Shown: one piece after another, positions 15,301 through 16,047 of the stretch | Position numbering within the stretch: the first letter of the stretch is position 1 | Layout of the letters: every line of letters starts with the position of its first letter | Origin: an uncultured Sphingomonadaceae bacterium | GTDB taxonomy: Bacteria > Pseudomonadota > Alphaproteobacteria > Sphingomonadales > Sphingomonadaceae | Assembly: GCA_938016505.1 (NCBI GenBank) | Contig: CALLWN010000368.1 | Coordinates: forward strand, 1-16,047 | Direction of reading: 5' to 3' | DNA: 16,047 nt | Made by a program: the position numbers and the translations under genes | Notes under the pieces: generated by a model | What the model was told of the DNA's origin: nothing | Seen by the model: only the letters and a program-made list of their open reading frames with translations | The model's database searches: none

Positions 15301-15683
15301 AAGCCTTCCGCAATTTCGTGCTGAACTCGGAGCTTGCCGACTATCAGGGCCAGATTGCACCCAAGAACATCGGCCAGTCGCCGCGGTTCAACAAGCTCGA
15401 CCTCTCGATCAGCCAGGAGATCCCCTTCTTCAGGGGCTCGCGCATCCAGGCCTTCGCCGACTTCGAGAACCTCCTCAACATGATCGACAGCGACCTGGGC
15501 TCGCTCCGGCAGGTCGGCTTCCCCTATTTCGCCTCGCTGGTGCAGGTCTCGTGCGTCGGCGGCAGCAGCCTGACGAGGCCCTGCACCCAATATTCCTACG
15601 CCAACTTCCGCGAGCCTGCGCTCACCAACTTCGTCAACATCTCGACCTGGGCGGTGCGGCTCGGGGTGCGCTTCACCTACTAG
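12357..15683 (+). CDS. TonB-dependent receptor with N-terminal carboxypeptidase-like regulatory domain (Oar-like)
   Basis: The 1108-residue product starts at ATG 12357 behind GGAGAG (12346-12351). A signal peptide ends at ALA-QD (after residue 34). Residues about 37-122 form a carboxypeptidase-regulatory-like beta domain (IRGQVTDDSGSPIAGATVTI, then GSFSATNL). A TonB-box-like IEVTARR follows at 128-134, then the plug (about 145-255, with ITVDGIAFGDPFG and GGAVDTVLKSGSNR). The rest is a 22-strand-type barrel rich in Asn and aromatic residues, ending in the aromatic VRLGVRFTY usual for outer-membrane proteins. Such receptors import large or scarce ligands using TonB-ExbBD energy. Oar-like members are common in sphingomonads and xanthomonads, and ligands are mostly unknown. 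The only cysteines are two close pairs in loop-like segments. It stands alone, with a terminator directly after it; a possible Pho box and a palindrome lie upstream. Confidence 0.95.
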   Translation: MAAKPSSVLPGLFRATVAWSAILAPLAFAPAALAQDVTGSIRGQVTDDSGSPIAGATVTIVHTPTGTRSVVTSDASGSFSATNLRIGGPFEISVAAPGYDSAVATITNVVSGEPQRLAVFLVPEGQTIEVTARRATQSSISLATGAATLLTADDIRDVATVNRDVRALAARSPLVNLDPTNGTGAISIAGQNNRFNRITVDGIAFGDPFGLEAGGLASARGPVPLDAIAEFTVQVAPADIQQGNFQGGAVDTVLKSGSNRLGFTGFWSLNNDSLAGKRTRDREVNRDFTSRIWGVQLTGPIIKDRLFFAVTYEQTDNSTPALVGPAGEGFGNTLNSVTRANITRIQQIARGPRYNLDPLDVATNVDEADKKLVAKLDWNVTDAHRLAATYIYSKGNLLAGQTSVNQVGAANETLSLQSNNYNQGSINHYGVLQLNSDWTEAFSTQARFSYNDYTRLQVPYNGREFGQFQVCLAEGPTVGTVTPPCPAGTGRIQFGPDVSRQANELDVKSWGVEFLARLSQNDHDVKAIIERRRQDFNNLFAQNVSGNWRFDSIADLEAGRANNLFIATPVLGDIDSVRAIFGNTQWTFGAQDSWDVRPDLTFVYGFRYDLYESSDRPLFNQAFADRYGFANNATLNGRGVFQPRFGLNWRADDRLTLRGSAGLFAGGSPNVWISNSFSNPGPLLASTNVIRNASGTFSIPGIPGLTPAQEAALGAATLNNVTGGPGIPAELLTLLRAQGPALATTNALDPNFELPSQWRISGSADYNLNTGFLGDDWRIGGDIIWSRVKNALTWTDLRSVPNTVQATLPDGRPRYQPFSPASGNNQDVFLTNTSKGYSWNIVARLEKAWDAGLNFGFAYTFQRAKDLNPGTSSVALSNYNNAASADPNNAAYGTSIYQRDNAFRVNLGYQHEFFKNAATRFDFFFNSVAGQRYSYTFQDTTANRSAVFGTTGQNNRYLIYVPDVSAINADPRVTYANAATFEAFRNFVLNSELADYQGQIAPKNIGQSPRFNKLDLSISQEIPFFRGSRIQAFADFENLLNMIDSDLGSLRQVGFPYFASLVQVSCVGGSSLTRPCTQYSYANFREPALTNFVNISTWAVRLGVRFTY

Positions 15684-15705
15684 GGCCTGACGGGCGCCAG
15701 TTTCA

Positions 15706-15741
15706 GGCCCGGCGGCCTCGTGCCGCCGGGCCTTTTCTTTT
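15706..15741 (+). terminator. Rho-independent terminator of the TonB-dependent receptor gene
   Basis: A perfect 11-bp GC stem (GGCCCGGCGGC at 15706-15716 with GCCGCCGGGCC at 15722-15732) encloses a 5-nt loop CTCGT and is followed by TTTTCTTTT. It starts 22 bp after the receptor stop and insulates the downstream tRNA-Leu. Confidence 0.95.
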
Positions 15742-15770
15742 GACGTGGCGACCGCTAGCCGGACTCTTGC

Positions 15771-15857
15771 GCGGGTGTGGCGGAACTGGCAGACGCGCCG
15801 GACTCAAAATCCGGTTCCGGCAACGGAGTATCGGTTCGATCCCGATCACCCGCACCA
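15771..15857 (+). tRNA. tRNA-Leu(CAA)
   Basis: The gene is 87 nt with encoded CCA and a long variable arm, as expected for a class II tRNA. The acceptor GCGGGTG pairs with CACCCGC. The anticodon stem CCGGA/TCCGG encloses loop CTCAAAA with anticodon CAA (15805-15807), reading UUG. The variable arm lies about 15815-15829, and the T-arm is ATCGG-TTCGATC-CCGAT. CCA lies at 15855-15857. Confidence 0.97.
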
Positions 15858-15861
15858 GGTG

Positions 15862-16047
15862 CCGGCCGGGCCGGACGGCAGCCGCCGCGCCAACCCTCCC
15901 GCCCGGCCCGGTTGCGCATTCCTCCGGCCGGGCCGGTCGGCAGCCGCCACGCTTACCCTCCCGCCCGGCCCGGTTGCGCATTCCTCCGGCCGGGCCGGAC
16001 GGCAGCCGCCACGCCAACCCTCCCGCCCGGCCCGGTTGCACGAACCC
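15862..16047. repeat. Three contiguous 62-bp GC-rich tandem repeats
   Basis: Units lie at 15862-15923, 15924-15985 and 15986-16047, each beginning CCGGCCGGGCCGG. Units 1 and 2 differ at four bases. Unit 3 matches closely until its last 8 or so bases, where it diverges (ending CACGAACCC), so the array may end at the window edge. Each unit holds CCGGGCCGG and its inverse CCGGCCCGG. Across unit borders these pair as a 9-bp stem with a 16-nt loop (15903-15911 with 15928-15936). The period is not a multiple of three, so a coding repeat is unlikely. The array begins 4 bp after tRNA-Leu. Confidence 0.95.

Noticed and set aside
13422..15590. A 722-codon minus-strand open frame inside the TonB-dependent receptor gene
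   Set aside because: It is a shadow of the receptor codons; its Glu/Val/Gly-rich translation has no motifs or ribosome binding site.
15703..16041. A 112-codon minus-strand open frame over the terminator, tRNA-Leu and the 62-bp repeats
   Set aside because: It includes the typical antisense-tRNA-Leu text (RVIGIEPI, NRILSPARLPVPPHP) and the repeat period is not a multiple of three, so the frame shifts between units.
15862..16047. Tandem repeats considered as a CRISPR array
   Set aside because: The units are contiguous with no unique spacers, are 62 bp long, and no cas genes are present.

Overview
The window is GC-rich, densely packed bacterial DNA. The order lepB-rnc-era-recO-parC, together with a large TonB-dependent receptor that carries a carboxypeptidase-like regulatory domain, suggests an alphaproteobacterium, most likely of the Sphingomonadales. 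This is an inference from gene order and protein style; no rRNA or other strong taxonomic marker is present.

Layout. Bases 1-1387 (+) hold the 3' part of a MoxR-type AAA+ ATPase gene followed 7 bp later by a gene for a putative lipoprotein with a CpcT/CpeT-like fold. Bases 1374-9186 (-) are one tightly packed seven-gene block. In transcription order it is: a divergent signal peptidase I (lepB-like), RNase III (rnc), GTPase Era (era), RecO (recO), topoisomerase IV subunit A (parC), a secreted metal-dependent amidohydrolase and a secreted putative esterase. All junctions overlap or abut (ATGA, 8-bp overlap, TGA-ATG, ATGA, GTGA) except the 33-bp gap before the amidohydrolase. Bases 9302-10819 (+) encode glucose-6-phosphate isomerase, divergent from lepB across a 115-bp gap. 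Bases 10801-11994 (-) encode a beta-lactamase-fold serine hydrolase that converges on pgi with a 19-bp overlap. The right end holds tRNA-Val(TAC), a 212-bp regulatory-looking gap, a 1108-residue TonB-dependent receptor, a strong intrinsic terminator, tRNA-Leu(CAA), and three contiguous 62-bp tandem repeats that run to the window edge. No gene-free stretch exceeds 300 bp.

How the genes fit together. The minus-strand block combines protein export (lepB-like), RNA processing and ribosome assembly (rnc, era), recombination repair (recO) and chromosome decatenation (parC). Two exported hydrolases sit at its 3' end, coupled to each other by a GTGA overlap. The TonB-dependent receptor appears to be a stand-alone unit between two tRNA genes, with a possible PhoB-like box and a near-perfect palindrome upstream.

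Most notable points. The LepB-like protein lacks both residues of the Ser/Lys catalytic dyad at the expected positions. The PGI has Gly where the family's catalytic Glu normally sits. A CpcT/CpeT-like lipoprotein occurs in an apparently non-cyanobacterial genome. The 62-bp GC-rich tandem repeat array lies just after tRNA-Leu. I saw no mobile element, CRISPR array or clear defence system, and I do not see strong evidence for an undescribed multi-gene system.
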